From positions 1 to 64,000 of the forward strand of contig NZ_JAKZKT010000010.1 in assembly GCF_022808645.1 (NCBI RefSeq): DNA of 64,000 bases. The letters run 5' to 3'. The stretch is from Bacillus litorisediminis. Lineage in GTDB: Bacteria; Bacillota; Bacilli; Bacillales; JC228. The position numbers were made by a program, and so were the translations under genes. Under the pieces are notes generated by a model. That model ran no database searches. It was given only the letters and a program-made list of their open reading frames with translations, and was not told the origin of the DNA. Positions 40,509 through 50,704 of the stretch are shown one piece after another (the first letter of the stretch is position 1; every line of letters begins with the position of its first letter).

Positions 40509-40633
40509 CATTTCATGTGGTGCCCGGCCGACCTGCGAAGTTTTTGATTTTTGGCTGGTGACGTTTCCCTTTATAATTATAAAAATCTATGCCACAATAA
40601 TGGTAGCAATACTAATTTAAGGAGTGACCTTTT

Positions 40634-41080
40634 GTGAAGGTTGTCATTGCTTCAGATCATGGAGGAATCAAATTAAGAGAAGAAATTAAATCATTATTAA
40701 CGGAATTAGGAATTGAATTTGAAGATATGGGCTGTGACTGTGAAACATCGGTTGATTATCCGGACTATGCGCTTCCGGTTGCGCAAAAGGTGGCCGACGG
40801 AGAATTTGACAAGGGGATTTTGATTTGCGGGACTGGAATCGGGATGTCGATTGCTGCTAATAAAGTGAGAGGGATTCGCTGTGCCCTTGTTCATGACGTT
40901 TTTAGTGCAAAAGTGACACGTGAGCATAATGACAGCAATATCCTTGCGATGGGTGAGCGAGTTATCGGACCTGGGCTAGCCCGTGAAATTGTCCGTACCT
41001 GGTTATCAGCTGAATACGAAGGCGGCCGTCATGATAAACGGATTGGCAAAATTAAGGAATATGAAGAAAAGAATGTATAG
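40634..41080 (+). CDS. rpiB: Ribose-5-phosphate isomerase B
   Basis: A 148-aa RpiB interconverting ribose-5-P and ribulose-5-P. ASDHGGIKLREEI at the start, CETSVDYPDYA, and the catalytic-Cys loop ICGTGIGMSIAANK are present, along with the HND segment. GTG start after GGAGTGA. Located as ywlF in B. subtilis, just before ywlG (9 bp). Confidence 0.94.
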   Translation: MKVVIASDHGGIKLREEIKSLLTELGIEFEDMGCDCETSVDYPDYALPVAQKVADGEFDKGILICGTGIGMSIAANKVRGIRCALVHDVFSAKVTREHNDSNILAMGERVIGPGLAREIVRTWLSAEYEGGRHDKRIGKIKEYEEKNV

Positions 41081-41089
41081 GGTGTCTAT

Positions 41090-41659
41090 ATGGATTGGTT
41101 AAAAACGTGCCAAGAAGATTGGAAAGACATCCTTCACGACTTTGAATCTAAAGTGTCCTTAAACCAAATGCAGATCCTTGTCATTGGCTGCAGCACAAGT
41201 GAAATTGCCGGAAAAAGAATTGGAACAGCCGGAACCGAACAAGTCGCAGAAATGATTTTTAAAGAGCTTCAAAGCCTTAAGGAACGAACAAGGGTCCATC
41301 TTGCGTTTCAATGCTGTGAACATCTAAACCGCGCACTTGTCGTAGAAGAAGAAACCGCTGAAAAATTCGGTTTAGAGGAAGTAACGGTCGTCCCTGTTCG
41401 CAATGCAGGCGGCGCGATGGCCACCTTTGCTTACCAAAACTTTAAAAATCCTGTGGTTGTGGAATCGATAAAGGCTCATGCTGGAATTGACATCGGAGAT
41501 ACGTTTATTGGTATGCATCTTAAGCCTGTTGTTGTCCCTATTCGCACGGAGAAAAAGCAAGTAGGGCATGCGCATGTGACGTTAGCCAAAACAAGACCAA
41601 AACTGATCGGCGGCGAACGAGCAGTTTACGTAGATACCCGGGAAAATAAAACTTGTTAA
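41090..41659 (+). CDS. ywlG: YwlG family protein (UPF0340)
   Basis: A 189-aa conserved Firmicutes protein of unknown function. The [20 protein letters not shown] segment, the [14 protein letters not shown] motif and [12 protein letters not shown] are family hallmarks. It is likely co-transcribed with rpiB. No catalytic assignment can be made from sequence. Confidence 0.9.
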   Translation: MDWLKTCQEDWKDILHDFESKVSLNQMQILVIGCSTSEIAGKRIGTAGTEQVAEMIFKELQSLKERTRVHLAFQCCEHLNRALVVEEETAEKFGLEEVTVVPVRNAGGAMATFAYQNFKNPVVVESIKAHAGIDIGDTFIGMHLKPVVVPIRTEKKQVGHAHVTLAKTRPKLIGGERAVYVDTRENKTC

Positions 41660-41668
41660 AATATAAAG

Positions 41669-41702
41669 ACTCCTGTGCTTATATTTAGCGGGAGTTTTTT
41701 AA
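41669..41702 (+). terminator. ywlG terminator
   Basis: ACTCC-TG pairs with CGGGAGT around a loop, followed by six T. Confidence 0.75.
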
Positions 41703-41908
41703 ATTGGCTGTTTTCGCAAAGACTGTTGCTAGTGTATATATTTTTTAAACCCGATTATGCTCAACTTCCTCCCTGCACGAAAGCAAGTGTGCCGGAGCGC
41801 AATGGAACGGACATGTTCGCCTCCATAAAAAACAAAAAGTATGGGAAAACAGCCTTTCATTTTTAAGGTATAATGCTTATATAATGATTTGAAGCAGGGT
41901 GAGACAAT

Positions 41909-42826
41909 ATGAATAAAAATGTACTGGGCGGGATTTGTTTAACAGCAGCGGCGAGTATTTGGGGCGGAATGTATGTAGTCAGTAAATATTCATTAGACGA
42001 GATTCCTCCATTTGGATTAATGTGGCTTCGCTATTTGCTAGGATTTGGACTCCTTTATGCCATATTAAAAGGAACCCAAAAAGAAAAACGGCCCTTCCGG
42101 AAAAGCGATTGGCTTCAATTTGCCTGGATCGGATTCATCGGATATTTCATCTCGATTTCTGCCCAATTTTGGGGGACAAAGCTTTCCAATGCAAGCATGG
42201 GCTCTTTAATTACGTCGGCGTCCCCAGCCTTTATTTTTATTTTTGCCTGGCTCCTTTTAAAAGAAAAATTAACAGTAAAAAAGCTAACAGCTCTCTTTCT
42301 TTCGACAATCGGAGTAATCATGGTCATTGGTCTGTCTCCAAGCCAAACCGAAACGGCCTTTTTAGGGAATCTCATTCTAGTTATTGCAGCCGTTACCTGG
42401 GCTCTTCTGTCGGTCTATGTAAAAGTCGCTTCAGCGAGTCATAGTTCCCTAGTGATTACTACATATGCGGTTGGATTTGGCCTGCTTTGGACAACACCTT
42501 TCTTTATTTGGGAGGCCATAACCGTGGAATGGAGCTTTTCGTCGCCATTGCTGCTGTCTTTGTCCGTTCTCTACCTCGGCATTGTTTCAACCGCGGGTGC
42601 CTTTTTCTTATGGAACAAAGGACTAGAACTGATGGAGGCCGGAATTGGTTCTTTATTCTTCTTTTTTCAGCCGCTGGTTGGGTCAATCCTTGGGTGGCTC
42701 ATTCTCAGCGAAGACCTGTCGTTTAACTTTTTAATCGGGGCAGTGCTGATTCTAACGGGCGTTGGCGTTGCCACCTATCAGCGAACCCGCAAAGTAACAA
42801 ACAAGATAAACATAGTAAAAAATTAA
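41909..42826 (+). CDS. EamA-family drug/metabolite transporter
   Basis: A 305-aa integral membrane protein with about ten hydrophobic helices in two EamA repeats. The first begins AAASIWGGMYVVSKYSLDEI and the second around AVTWALLSVYVKVAS. The substrate is unknown; relatives export amino acids, metabolites or drugs. GCAGGGTGAGAC precedes the ATG. It appears monocistronic. Confidence 0.9.
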   Translation: MNKNVLGGICLTAAASIWGGMYVVSKYSLDEIPPFGLMWLRYLLGFGLLYAILKGTQKEKRPFRKSDWLQFAWIGFIGYFISISAQFWGTKLSNASMGSLITSASPAFIFIFAWLLLKEKLTVKKLTALFLSTIGVIMVIGLSPSQTETAFLGNLILVIAAVTWALLSVYVKVASASHSSLVITTYAVGFGLLWTTPFFIWEAITVEWSFSSPLLLSLSVLYLGIVSTAGAFFLWNKGLELMEAGIGSLFFFFQPLVGSILGWLILSEDLSFNFLIGAVLILTGVGVATYQRTRKVTNKINIVKN

Positions 42827-42831
42827 ACAGA

Positions 42832-42856
42832 GGCCGCATATCGCGGCTTCTTTTTT
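42832..42856 (+). terminator. Terminator after the EamA gene
   Basis: GCCGC/GCGGC with a five-base loop, then TTCTTTTTT. Confidence 0.8.
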
Positions 42857-43010
42857 ATGCATGAAAAAGATGGAGTTAACCGAAAAAATGGTGTTCTCGT
42901 GCAGATTTTACCTAAAAAGTGGAATTAGAAAGGACGGACCGCGAAAAAGTAAGCTTCATATACTGGTATATAGGTACCATCATGTGATAGGAAAGGAGAT
43001 GGTCATTCTG

Positions 43011-43655
43011 TTGATATATCCGACCGACGTCACTCGGGTGACTAGCGGATTTCGTACCTCAGCACGGCCGAACCACTTTGGTGTAGACTTTGCAGCACCT
43101 GGGACACATGAAATTTATGCAGCTGCAGATGGTACAGTTTCCAGATCCTATATATCCAGCAGCTATGGCGAGGTTATTTTTATTGTTCACGTCATCGACG
43201 GACAAACGTGGGAGACAGTATATGCCCACATGCGTGAAGGCTCAAGGCGCGTAATGGAAGGCGATCGAGTCCGGCAAGGACAGGTTATCGGAATTATGGG
43301 AAATACTGGCGACTCAACTGGCCAGCATCTACACTTTGAACTTCATAAGGGGCGATGGAATATTAATAAAACAAATGCTGTTGATCCTTTACCGTATTTA
43401 CAGCAGGCGCAAATGGATGCAAGAAGATACCGTTTGGTAACAGGTACCTTTTCTAATGCAGAATCTTTTGCAGAAGCGATTAGGAAAATGAGAGCCGAAT
43501 TTGATTGGCTTATATATGAAAAGGCAGATTCTACTGAATTGAACCCAAGCTATCGGATTGTAACCGGTACATTTGTTGGAAGAGCGTCAGCCGACCGGGC
43601 TGCACAGCAGATTCGTCATACATTTGGGTGGATTGTCTATGTCCAGGAAGCCTGA
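43011..43655 (+). CDS. M23-family peptidase with two C-terminal SPOR-like repeats
   Basis: About 214 aa. An LytM/M23 zinc endopeptidase domain comes first: the His/Asp ligands in PNHFGVDFAAPG, YAAADGTVSRS, VYAHM, and HLHFELH. Two ~36-residue repeats follow (YRLVTGTFSNAESFAEAIRK; YRIVTGTFVGRASADRAAQQ), each ending W-x-Y or similar, like SPOR/peptidoglycan-binding units. No signal peptide. The start is uncertain: AAAGGAG (42992-42998) abuts an ATG at 42999, while TTG at 43011 has workable spacing. Possibly an endolysin-like or spore/lysis enzyme. Confidence 0.8.
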   Translation: MIYPTDVTRVTSGFRTSARPNHFGVDFAAPGTHEIYAAADGTVSRSYISSSYGEVIFIVHVIDGQTWETVYAHMREGSRRVMEGDRVRQGQVIGIMGNTGDSTGQHLHFELHKGRWNINKTNAVDPLPYLQQAQMDARRYRLVTGTFSNAESFAEAIRKMRAEFDWLIYEKADSTELNPSYRIVTGTFVGRASADRAAQQIRHTFGWIVYVQEA

Positions 43656-43669
43656 TATTGAAGAATAAT

Positions 43670-43695
43670 AGCCGCTATCGAGCGGCTTTTTATTT
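43670..43695 (+). terminator. Terminator after the M23 peptidase gene
   Basis: AGCCGC/GCGGCT hairpin with loop TATCGA, then TTTTATTT. Confidence 0.82.
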
Positions 43696-43768
43696 ATGAA
43701 AAATATATCAACTACAAGAATTAATTGATAAACTGATCAAAAGAGAGCTTGATGAGGAGGGGTATCCT

Positions 43769-44191
43769 ATGTTTATTGTAAACGTAGAAGCGGCAATCAA
43801 AAAAGATCAGAAATGGTTAGTGATCCAAAGAGGACTAAAGGAAGAACATGGTGCTGGTACGCTTTCACTTGTAGGCGGAAAAGTCGACCAGGAAGGTTCT
43901 ATTCAAGATGTTTTGGAAGCAACGATTAAGCGTGAGGTAGAAGAAGAGGTTGGCGTCACGATTACAGATAACATCCAGTATGTACATAGCACTTCCTTTG
44001 TAGCAGCGGAAAATATACATGTTATTGACATTGTGTTCCTATGCGAAATAAAAGAAGGAGACCCCTATCGTAAAAGTCCGGAAGAAGTCGAAAATATTTA
44101 TTGGCTGACTACAGAAGAAATTATGGACCATCCGGATTCTCCGCCTTGGCTGAAGGAAAGCATCAGGCGAGCAGAGCAAATTACCCGATAA
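43769..44191 (+). CDS. Nudix hydrolase
   Basis: A 140-aa pyrophosphohydrolase. The Nudix box runs from GGKVDQEGS through REVEEEVGV and has all the required Gly and Glu residues. The substrate cannot be inferred; such proteins clean up nucleotides or other diphosphates. GAGGAGGGG precedes the ATG. Stand-alone between the M23 gene and glyA. Confidence 0.9.
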   Translation: MFIVNVEAAIKKDQKWLVIQRGLKEEHGAGTLSLVGGKVDQEGSIQDVLEATIKREVEEEVGVTITDNIQYVHSTSFVAAENIHVIDIVFLCEIKEGDPYRKSPEEVENIYWLTTEEIMDHPDSPPWLKESIRRAEQITR

Positions 44192-44259
44192 GTTTTTTAA
44201 ATAGAAAAAATTGATAGACCTTTTCAACAAATAAGACGTAGAACGGCCCTATATTTTCG

Positions 44260-44268
44260 TGATACAAT
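44260..44268 (+). promoter_or_regulatory. Extended -10 promoter of glyA
   Basis: TGATACAAT matches TGnTACAAT. No good -35 is visible, as is common for extended -10 promoters. A PurR box, known for B. subtilis glyA, was not clearly found. Confidence 0.45.
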
Positions 44269-44322
44269 AGGGACGCATGTTTAGAATCGCAAAAATTTTT
44301 GTGCTATAAGGGGGAAGTATCA

Positions 44323-45567
44323 ATGAGCCATATTAAAGAACAGGACTTACAAGTGTTTGAAGCAATCCAGCAAGAATTGGGTCGTCAGCGTACAAAGATT
44401 GAATTAATTGCCTCAGAAAATTTCGTTTCAGAAGCGGTTATGGAAGCACAGGGCTCTGTTTTAACCAATAAATATGCAGAAGGCTATCCAAGCAAACGTT
44501 ATTACGGCGGTTGTGAATATGTAGACGTCGTAGAAAATATTGCAAGAGACCGTGCCAAGCAAATTTTTGGTGCAGAACACGCAAATGTTCAGCCTCACTC
44601 TGGAGCTCAAGCAAATATGGCGGTTTACTTCACTATTTTAGAGCCAGGGGACACTGTACTGGGAATGAACCTCTCACATGGAGGTCACTTAACACACGGA
44701 AGTCCTGTTAACTTTAGCGGGATTCAATATAATTTTGTAGAGTATGGGGTCGATCAAAAAACGCATACCATTAGCTATGAAGATGTTCTGCAAAAGGCAA
44801 AAGAACATAAGCCAAAGCTAATCGTTGCCGGTGCAAGTGCGTACCCTAGAATCATTGATTTTAAAAAGTTTAGAGAGATTGCCGATGAGGTCGGAGCATA
44901 TCTGATGGTCGATATGGCTCATATTGCTGGATTAGTGGCAGCAGGACTGCATCCAAATCCGGTTCCTTACGCAGACTTTGTTACAACTACAACGCACAAA
45001 ACACTGCGCGGACCACGCGGCGGTATGATTCTTTGCAAAGAAGAATTCGCGAAAAAAATTGATAAAGCGATCTTCCCTGGAATTCAAGGCGGTCCCCTCA
45101 TGCACGTGATTGCGGCAAAAGCAGTTGCATTAGGGGAAGTCCTGCAGGAAAGCTTTAAGGAATACGCACAAAATATTATCACGAATGCCCAAACCCTTGC
45201 AGATGCACTGCAAAATGAAGGCTTAACTTTAGTTTCTGGCGGAACAGATAATCACCTATTGCTAGTCGATGTTCGTTCTCTAAATCTGACTGGTAAAGTA
45301 GCTGAAAAAGTGCTAGACGAAGTTGGAATTACTGTAAATAAAAACACAATCCCGTTTGATCCGGAAAGTCCATTTGTCACAAGCGGAATCCGGATTGGTA
45401 CAGCGGCTGTGACATCCCGCGGCTTTGGAAAAGAAGAAATGGCAGAAATTGCTTCAATTATCAGCCGTGTTCTAAAACATCATGAAGATCCAGCTGTTTT
45501 AGAAGAAGCTTCAAAACAAGTCGCAGCTATAACAAGCCGTTTTACGCTTTATCCGGAAAGAGGATAA
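44323..45567 (+). CDS. glyA: Serine hydroxymethyltransferase
   Basis: A 414-aa PLP enzyme converting serine and tetrahydrofolate to glycine and methylene-THF. It has the N-terminal [22 protein letters not shown], the PLP-Lys in [14 protein letters not shown], and a C-terminal [14 protein letters not shown] 44323 follows GGGGGAAG; the extra eight codons upstream include the ribosome site and are excluded. It links with serA as a serine/one-carbon node. Confidence 0.96.
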   Translation: MSHIKEQDLQVFEAIQQELGRQRTKIELIASENFVSEAVMEAQGSVLTNKYAEGYPSKRYYGGCEYVDVVENIARDRAKQIFGAEHANVQPHSGAQANMAVYFTILEPGDTVLGMNLSHGGHLTHGSPVNFSGIQYNFVEYGVDQKTHTISYEDVLQKAKEHKPKLIVAGASAYPRIIDFKKFREIADEVGAYLMVDMAHIAGLVAAGLHPNPVPYADFVTTTTHKTLRGPRGGMILCKEEFAKKIDKAIFPGIQGGPLMHVIAAKAVALGEVLQESFKEYAQNIITNAQTLADALQNEGLTLVSGGTDNHLLLVDVRSLNLTGKVAEKVLDEVGITVNKNTIPFDPESPFVTSGIRIGTAAVTSRGFGKEEMAEIASIISRVLKHHEDPAVLEEASKQVAAITSRFTLYPERG

Positions 45568-45577
45568 TGATGCCCAC

Positions 45578-45610
45578 AACCCTCAAACTCCTAGACGAGT
45601 TTGGGGGTTC
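45578..45610 (+). terminator. glyA terminator
   Basis: AACCCTCAAACTC pairs with GAGTTTGGGGGTT around CTAGAC, then CTTTGGG. Strong stem, short T tract. Confidence 0.7.
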
Positions 45611-45778
45611 TTTGGGTTTGGAGAGTTTTATCAAGTGCTCTCGATCTGCGGTTTCCTGCCGGCTACAATTTCATGACATTTTTTTATCATTATTGCCGGG
45701 TCACTTTTTTTTCTGTAAAATGAGACGAAGTGTGTAAAATATGGATAACGGAAGTTTACGGACCCACCGTTACCTTGA

Positions 45779-46426
<648 letters not shown>

Positions 46427-46450
46427 CAATCAAGAAAGCGGGTGGAACAA

Positions 46451-47596
46451 ATGGACCGACCAATTAAAGTGATGACGATATTTGGGACAAGGCCTGAAGC
46501 GATTAAAATGGCACCGCTTGTCCTAGAATTAAAGAAAAGACCGGAGCAATTCGAAACGATAGTAACCGTAACCGCCCAGCATCGGGAAATGCTGGACCAG
46601 GTTCTTGAGATTTTTGGCATTGAACCTGATTATGACCTGAATATTATGAAGGACCGCCAAACTTTAGTGGATATCACTACGAGAGGCCTTGAGGGTCTTG
46701 ATCAAATCATGAAGAAAGCAAAGCCTGATATCGTGCTTGCCCATGGTGATACGACAACCACCTTTATTTCTGCATTGGCTGCTTACTATAATCAGATTCC
46801 AGTCGGGCATGTCGAAGCAGGTCTGCGGACTTGGAACAAATACTCCCCGTATCCGGAAGAAATGAATCGTCAGCTGACAGGAGTAATGGCGGATTTGCAC
46901 TTTGCGCCAACGGAAAAATCCGCTGAGAATCTGCGCAATGAAAATAAGCCAAAAGAAGCTATTTTTATAACAGGCAACACTGCGATTGATGCCTTAAAAA
47001 CAACAGTTAAAGAAGACTATCACCATGAAATTTTTGATAAGATTGGCTCTGACCGGCTTGTGCTGATGACTGCTCACCGCCGCGAAAATTTAGGGGAAAA
47101 CATGAGAAGTATGTTTAAAGCGGTAAAACGAATTGTAGAAAATCACGAGGATGTTCAAGTTGTATATCCGGTTCACTTAAATCCGGCAGTGCGCGAAACG
47201 GCAAGCGAGATTTTAGGAAATGATCCGCGCATTCATTTAATCGAACCTTTAGACGTCATCGATTTCCATAACTTTTTATCCCGCAGCACGATCATCCTGA
47301 CTGACTCAGGCGGAATCCAAGAGGAAGCGCCTTCTCTCGGAAAACCTGTACTCGTGTTGCGTGATACAACAGAACGTCCTGAAGGCATCGAAGCTGGTAC
47401 GCTTAAGCTTGCAGGTGTTGACGAGGATACGATCTATAATCTCGCACATGAACTATTGACGAACGAGCAAGAGTACGAAAAAATGTCAAAAGCTTCAAAC
47501 CCATACGGCGACGGACAAGCTTCTGCGCGAATTGCGGAAGCGATCCGCTACTATTTCAAACAAACAACAGAAAAGCCGGAATCTTTTAAGGCATAA
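46451..47596 (+). CDS. mnaA: UDP-N-acetylglucosamine 2-epimerase (non-hydrolysing)
   Basis: A 381-aa enzyme interconverting UDP-GlcNAc and UDP-ManNAc, the donor for the teichoic acid linkage unit. IFGTRPEAIKMAP at the start, GDTTTTF, HVEAGLRTW, the AHRREN motif and LTDSGGIQEEAP (UDP site) are present. ATG 46451 follows GGGTGG. The GTG three codons earlier overlaps the ribosome site. Confidence 0.94.
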   Translation: MDRPIKVMTIFGTRPEAIKMAPLVLELKKRPEQFETIVTVTAQHREMLDQVLEIFGIEPDYDLNIMKDRQTLVDITTRGLEGLDQIMKKAKPDIVLAHGDTTTTFISALAAYYNQIPVGHVEAGLRTWNKYSPYPEEMNRQLTGVMADLHFAPTEKSAENLRNENKPKEAIFITGNTAIDALKTTVKEDYHHEIFDKIGSDRLVLMTAHRRENLGENMRSMFKAVKRIVENHEDVQVVYPVHLNPAVRETASEILGNDPRIHLIEPLDVIDFHNFLSRSTIILTDSGGIQEEAPSLGKPVLVLRDTTERPEGIEAGTLKLAGVDEDTIYNLAHELLTNEQEYEKMSKASNPYGDGQASARIAEAIRYYFKQTTEKPESFKA

Positions 47597-47601
47597 AGGT
47601 G

Positions 47602-47641
47602 AAAGAGCGAAGACTCGGGAAAGGGTCTCGCTCTTTTTTTA
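47602..47641 (+). terminator. mnaA terminator
   Basis: AAAGAGCGA-GAC pairs with GTC-CGCTCTTT with small bulges, followed by seven T. Confidence 0.88.
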
Positions 47642-47660
47642 TACTTTTTTAACTGTTGGC

Positions 47661-47780
47661 GCGCGAAAATCTCGGTTACTGCGCGAAAATTTCCATTATT
47701 GCACGAAAATGCCAATTAGTGCGCGAAAATCTCCATTACTCTCTGAAAATCTCTATTATCGTGCGAAAACCAAACTCATC
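47661..47780 (+). repeat. 20-bp tandem array (GCGCGAAAAT core)
   Basis: Six units of exactly 20 bp begin at 47661, 47681, 47701, 47721, 47741 and 47761. The first ten bases are conserved (GCGCGAAAAT, GCACGAAAAT, CTCTGAAAAT, GTGCGAAAAC). The second ten are looser (CTCCATTACT-like). It fills most of the mnaA-vpr gap. A frame across it has no start signals or protein character. Confidence 0.85.
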
Positions 47781-47890
47781 AAACCGACATTCTTAACTCA
47801 TGCACCTATTTTGCATATTCTTCCTAAATTAGGTAAGTCTAATTAAAAGTGAATTTGATATTTCAATCAGCATGAAATAGGGGTGTCCTC

Positions 47891-50143
47891 ATGAAACGGT
47901 TTTGGCTGTGCTTCATTTTCCTCAATCTGTTAGCAGGAAAACCGGCAATGGGACTGGAGATTCCGCCATTACCACAAGAAAATCTGGAAGAAGAAAAAAT
48001 TGCGATCGTAATTTTAGAAAATAAAATGAGCAAGGAAGAAATTGACCAGTTTCTGAAGAATTATCCTAGTTTGCAAGTCCGCTATCATTTTACCGAAGCC
48101 CTAAATGGTTTTTCCGTAAAAGGGAAAGTAAAGGATTTAAGACAATTAGATCAGGTCCAAGCAATTTCACTTGTTTCAGAAGTCAATCCATATCACGCTA
48201 TGGGGGAAGAGAGCATCGATCACATTGGGGGAGACGACGTACGCTCCTACTTTGATGCGACCAATCAGCGCCTTACAGGTAAAGGGGTGACTGTTGGAGT
48301 GATTGACACCGGCATCGATTATACCCATCCGGATTTGCGGGGAAACTTTGGCGGGGGCAAGGACTTCGTTGATGGCGACTCAGACCCGATGGAAACGCAT
48401 AGTAGCCGTGCGTTAAACACCTTTCATGGAACTCACGTGGCAGGCATTATTGCCGCAAATGGAAAACTTCAGGGAGTCGCACCGGAAGCGACTATTGTTG
48501 CATACCGTGCTTTGGGTCCAGGCGGATTTGGAACGACTGAACAAGTAATCGCAGCGATTGAGCAAGCGATTAAAGATAAGGTGGATGTCCTGAATTTATC
48601 ACTTGGAAGCAGTGTAAATGGACCTGATTTGCCGGTCAGCATCGCTTTAAATGAAGCAGTGAAAAAGGGTATCGTCGCAGTAACCTCAAATGGAAACACA
48701 GGTCCAAACCGTTGGACGGTCGGTTCCCCGGGAACGGCCTCAAAGGCTATTTCAGTAGGGGCCTCGACCCCTCCGTTAAAAATTCCGGTCCTTACTTATG
48801 GAATGGATAAGAAAGAAATCACATTGCAGCCTCTAGTCGGTTCAGAAAGATGGACGATTGAAAAAACATATGAACTGATGGATGGCGGACTAGGCAAACC
48901 CAAAGATTTAGAAGACGCCTTTGGTAAAATTGCCTTAATTGAAAGAGGGGAAATCACCTTTACCGAAAAGGTAAAAAACGCACAAGAGAAGGGCGCGGAA
49001 GGAGTTATTATTTACAACAATTCCGACGGCTCATTCGTCGGAAATCTCGAGGAAGAACTATCAATCCCAGTGGCTTCTATATCAAAAAAGGAAGGAAAAA
49101 CAATTTTAAAAGACCTTAAAAAGGGTGAAGCGTTGGGCCATATATCTTTTAAAGAGGAAGAGGATATCCTCGCCGATTTTAGTTCACGCGGACCTGTAAC
49201 CGCTACATGGGATATCAAACCGGATGTTGTGGCACCGGGTGTCGCAATTAACAGCACAGTGCCAAAAGGATATCTGTCCTTACAAGGGACAAGCATGGCA
49301 GCTCCCCATGTTGCTGGTGCCTGTGCCCTCTTATTGCAAGCCCATCCGGACTGGACCCCTGAGCAGGTAAAGGCAGCTTTGATGAATACAGCTAAGGTTT
49401 TAACTAAAAATGACGGAGATACGTATCACACCTTTGAACAGGGAGCGGGACGGATTCAACTGCCCGAAGCCATTCAAACGGAAACCTTAGTTCTGCCTGG
49501 TTCACTTGTTCTTGGAAAATATACCGACATGAAGGGCCTCGAAACGCGTTCGGCCCATGTAAAAATCCAAAATGTCGGAGAGAACGATATCACATATAGC
49601 TTTTCGGTACCCGGACACAGTGATGTCATTCGCTGGCAATTGCCGCAGTCATTTGAATTAAAACCGGGAGAAGAAAAGGAGGTAACGGTTTCCATGACTC
49701 TTTTGGAGCCAGGTGAAGAATCGATTTATGATGGATATTTGGAGCTGAATGCGGGGAAACAGGTTATATCGATTCCTTACCTGTTTGTCGTAAATGAACC
49801 AGATTATCCGCGCGTTATGGGATTCTCGATTGGACCAGGGGACGAACCGAATGTATGGAAATACGAGATGTATCTCCCGGGTGGTGCCGATGAAATGGGA
49901 ATTGCTTTATATGATCCAGATACATTGAAGTTCGAAGGATTTTTAGATTGGAAACGAAACGTCCATAAAGGCATGGTAAGCCGAGAATTGGCGTTTGACA
50001 AGCTGCCAAAAGGATATTTTAAAGCAATAGTATTTGCCAAAAAAAGCGGACAGCAAGACATTGTGGAAACCGAAATTTATATCCCGGTACCAGGGGATCG
50101 GCGGATAGGGAGTAATTGGTTGGCACCGAGGATGGCAGAGTGA
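47891..50143 (+). CDS. vpr: Secreted subtilisin-like serine protease (Vpr-like)
   Basis: A 750-aa exported S8 protease. A short signal sequence ends near residue 21 (AGKPAMG). An inhibitor I9 propeptide follows (~35-100), then the catalytic domain with Asp139 (VIDTGIDYTHPDL), His182 (FHGTHVAG) and Ser468 (QGTSMAAPHVAG). A protease-associated (PA) insert sits at about 300-420 and a C-terminal Fn3-like region after 520. B. subtilis Vpr is similar in build and about 50 residues longer; its genomic location there differs. Confidence 0.88.
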   Translation: MKRFWLCFIFLNLLAGKPAMGLEIPPLPQENLEEEKIAIVILENKMSKEEIDQFLKNYPSLQVRYHFTEALNGFSVKGKVKDLRQLDQVQAISLVSEVNPYHAMGEESIDHIGGDDVRSYFDATNQRLTGKGVTVGVIDTGIDYTHPDLRGNFGGGKDFVDGDSDPMETHSSRALNTFHGTHVAGIIAANGKLQGVAPEATIVAYRALGPGGFGTTEQVIAAIEQAIKDKVDVLNLSLGSSVNGPDLPVSIALNEAVKKGIVAVTSNGNTGPNRWTVGSPGTASKAISVGASTPPLKIPVLTYGMDKKEITLQPLVGSERWTIEKTYELMDGGLGKPKDLEDAFGKIALIERGEITFTEKVKNAQEKGAEGVIIYNNSDGSFVGNLEEELSIPVASISKKEGKTILKDLKKGEALGHISFKEEEDILADFSSRGPVTATWDIKPDVVAPGVAINSTVPKGYLSLQGTSMAAPHVAGACALLLQAHPDWTPEQVKAALMNTAKVLTKNDGDTYHTFEQGAGRIQLPEAIQTETLVLPGSLVLGKYTDMKGLETRSAHVKIQNVGENDITYSFSVPGHSDVIRWQLPQSFELKPGEEKEVTVSMTLLEPGEESIYDGYLELNAGKQVISIPYLFVVNEPDYPRVMGFSIGPGDEPNVWKYEMYLPGGADEMGIALYDPDTLKFEGFLDWKRNVHKGMVSRELAFDKLPKGYFKAIVFAKKSGQQDIVETEIYIPVPGDRRIGSNWLAPRMAE

Positions 50144-50239
50144 TGCGGGTTATGGGAGGAGAGGGAGGTTGGGTTTTCGGAAATGGGAAGGGCGGAGTTG
50201 AGTATGGAAAAGGGTGTTGGGGCAGGAATAATGAGTACG

Positions 50240-50420
50240 GAGTCCGGAAAAGCGGGTGCGGGTGTCCGGAAAAGCGGGCGCGCGAGTCGGGAATGGTGTG
50301 TGCCGAGTCCGGAAAAGCGGATGCGGAGTCCGGAATAATTGGTGCGAGTCCGAAATAGCGGATGCCGAGTCCGGAATAGCTGGTGCGCGTGTCCGAAAAA
50401 GCGGTGGGAGAGTCTGAATA
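50240..50420 (+). repeat. GC-rich variant of the phased array (AGTCCGGAAAAGCGG core)
   Basis: Cores of GTCCGGAA(A/T)A type start at 50242, 50264, 50286, 50307, 50328, 50348, 50369, 50391 and 50412, so spacing is 20-22 bp. The core differs from arrays 1 and 2 by TTCGG to TCCGG and a GC-rich filler. It creates long spurious frames on both strands (for example 50019-50468 minus). It sits just upstream of array 3. Confidence 0.8.
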
Positions 50421-50526
50421 GCGGGTGGCAGAAAACAGGGGTTGAGTGCCGGAAAAAAGGGTGTGCACCTATAAACTATGTGAAAATACGGTTTTAAATA
50501 GAGTCCGAGTCCGGTAACCGGGCACT

Positions 50527-50704
50527 AAGTTCGGTTAAAAGGGTTTTCAGTTCGGTTTAAGGAATTTTAGTTCGGTTAACTATACTCTGAATTCGGTAAA
50601 TGAGAACTGAGTTCGGTTAAACATGGAGTTAGTTTGGTTAAACAGGCTCCCAGTTCGGTTATCTGTCCCTGAGTTCTTTAAACCTTTGCTGAATTTGGTA
50701 AAAA
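50527..50704 (+). repeat. Phased short-repeat array 3 (TGAGTTCGGTTAAA core)
   Basis: Nine cores start at 50528, 50549, 50569, 50590, 50610, 50631, 50652, 50672 and 50692, spacing 20 or 21 bp, mean 20.5. This is the same core and period as arrays 1 and 2. Several units carry the full AGTTCGGTTAAA. Confidence 0.85.

Noticed and set aside
41675-41866. 63-codon frame after ywlG
   Set aside because: It starts inside the ywlG terminator and has no ribosome site.
50019-50468. 149-codon minus-strand frame, and the 50116-50358 plus frame
   Set aside because: Both are produced by the GC-rich ~21-bp repeats; the Pro/Ser- and Gly-rich translations mirror the repeat unit.
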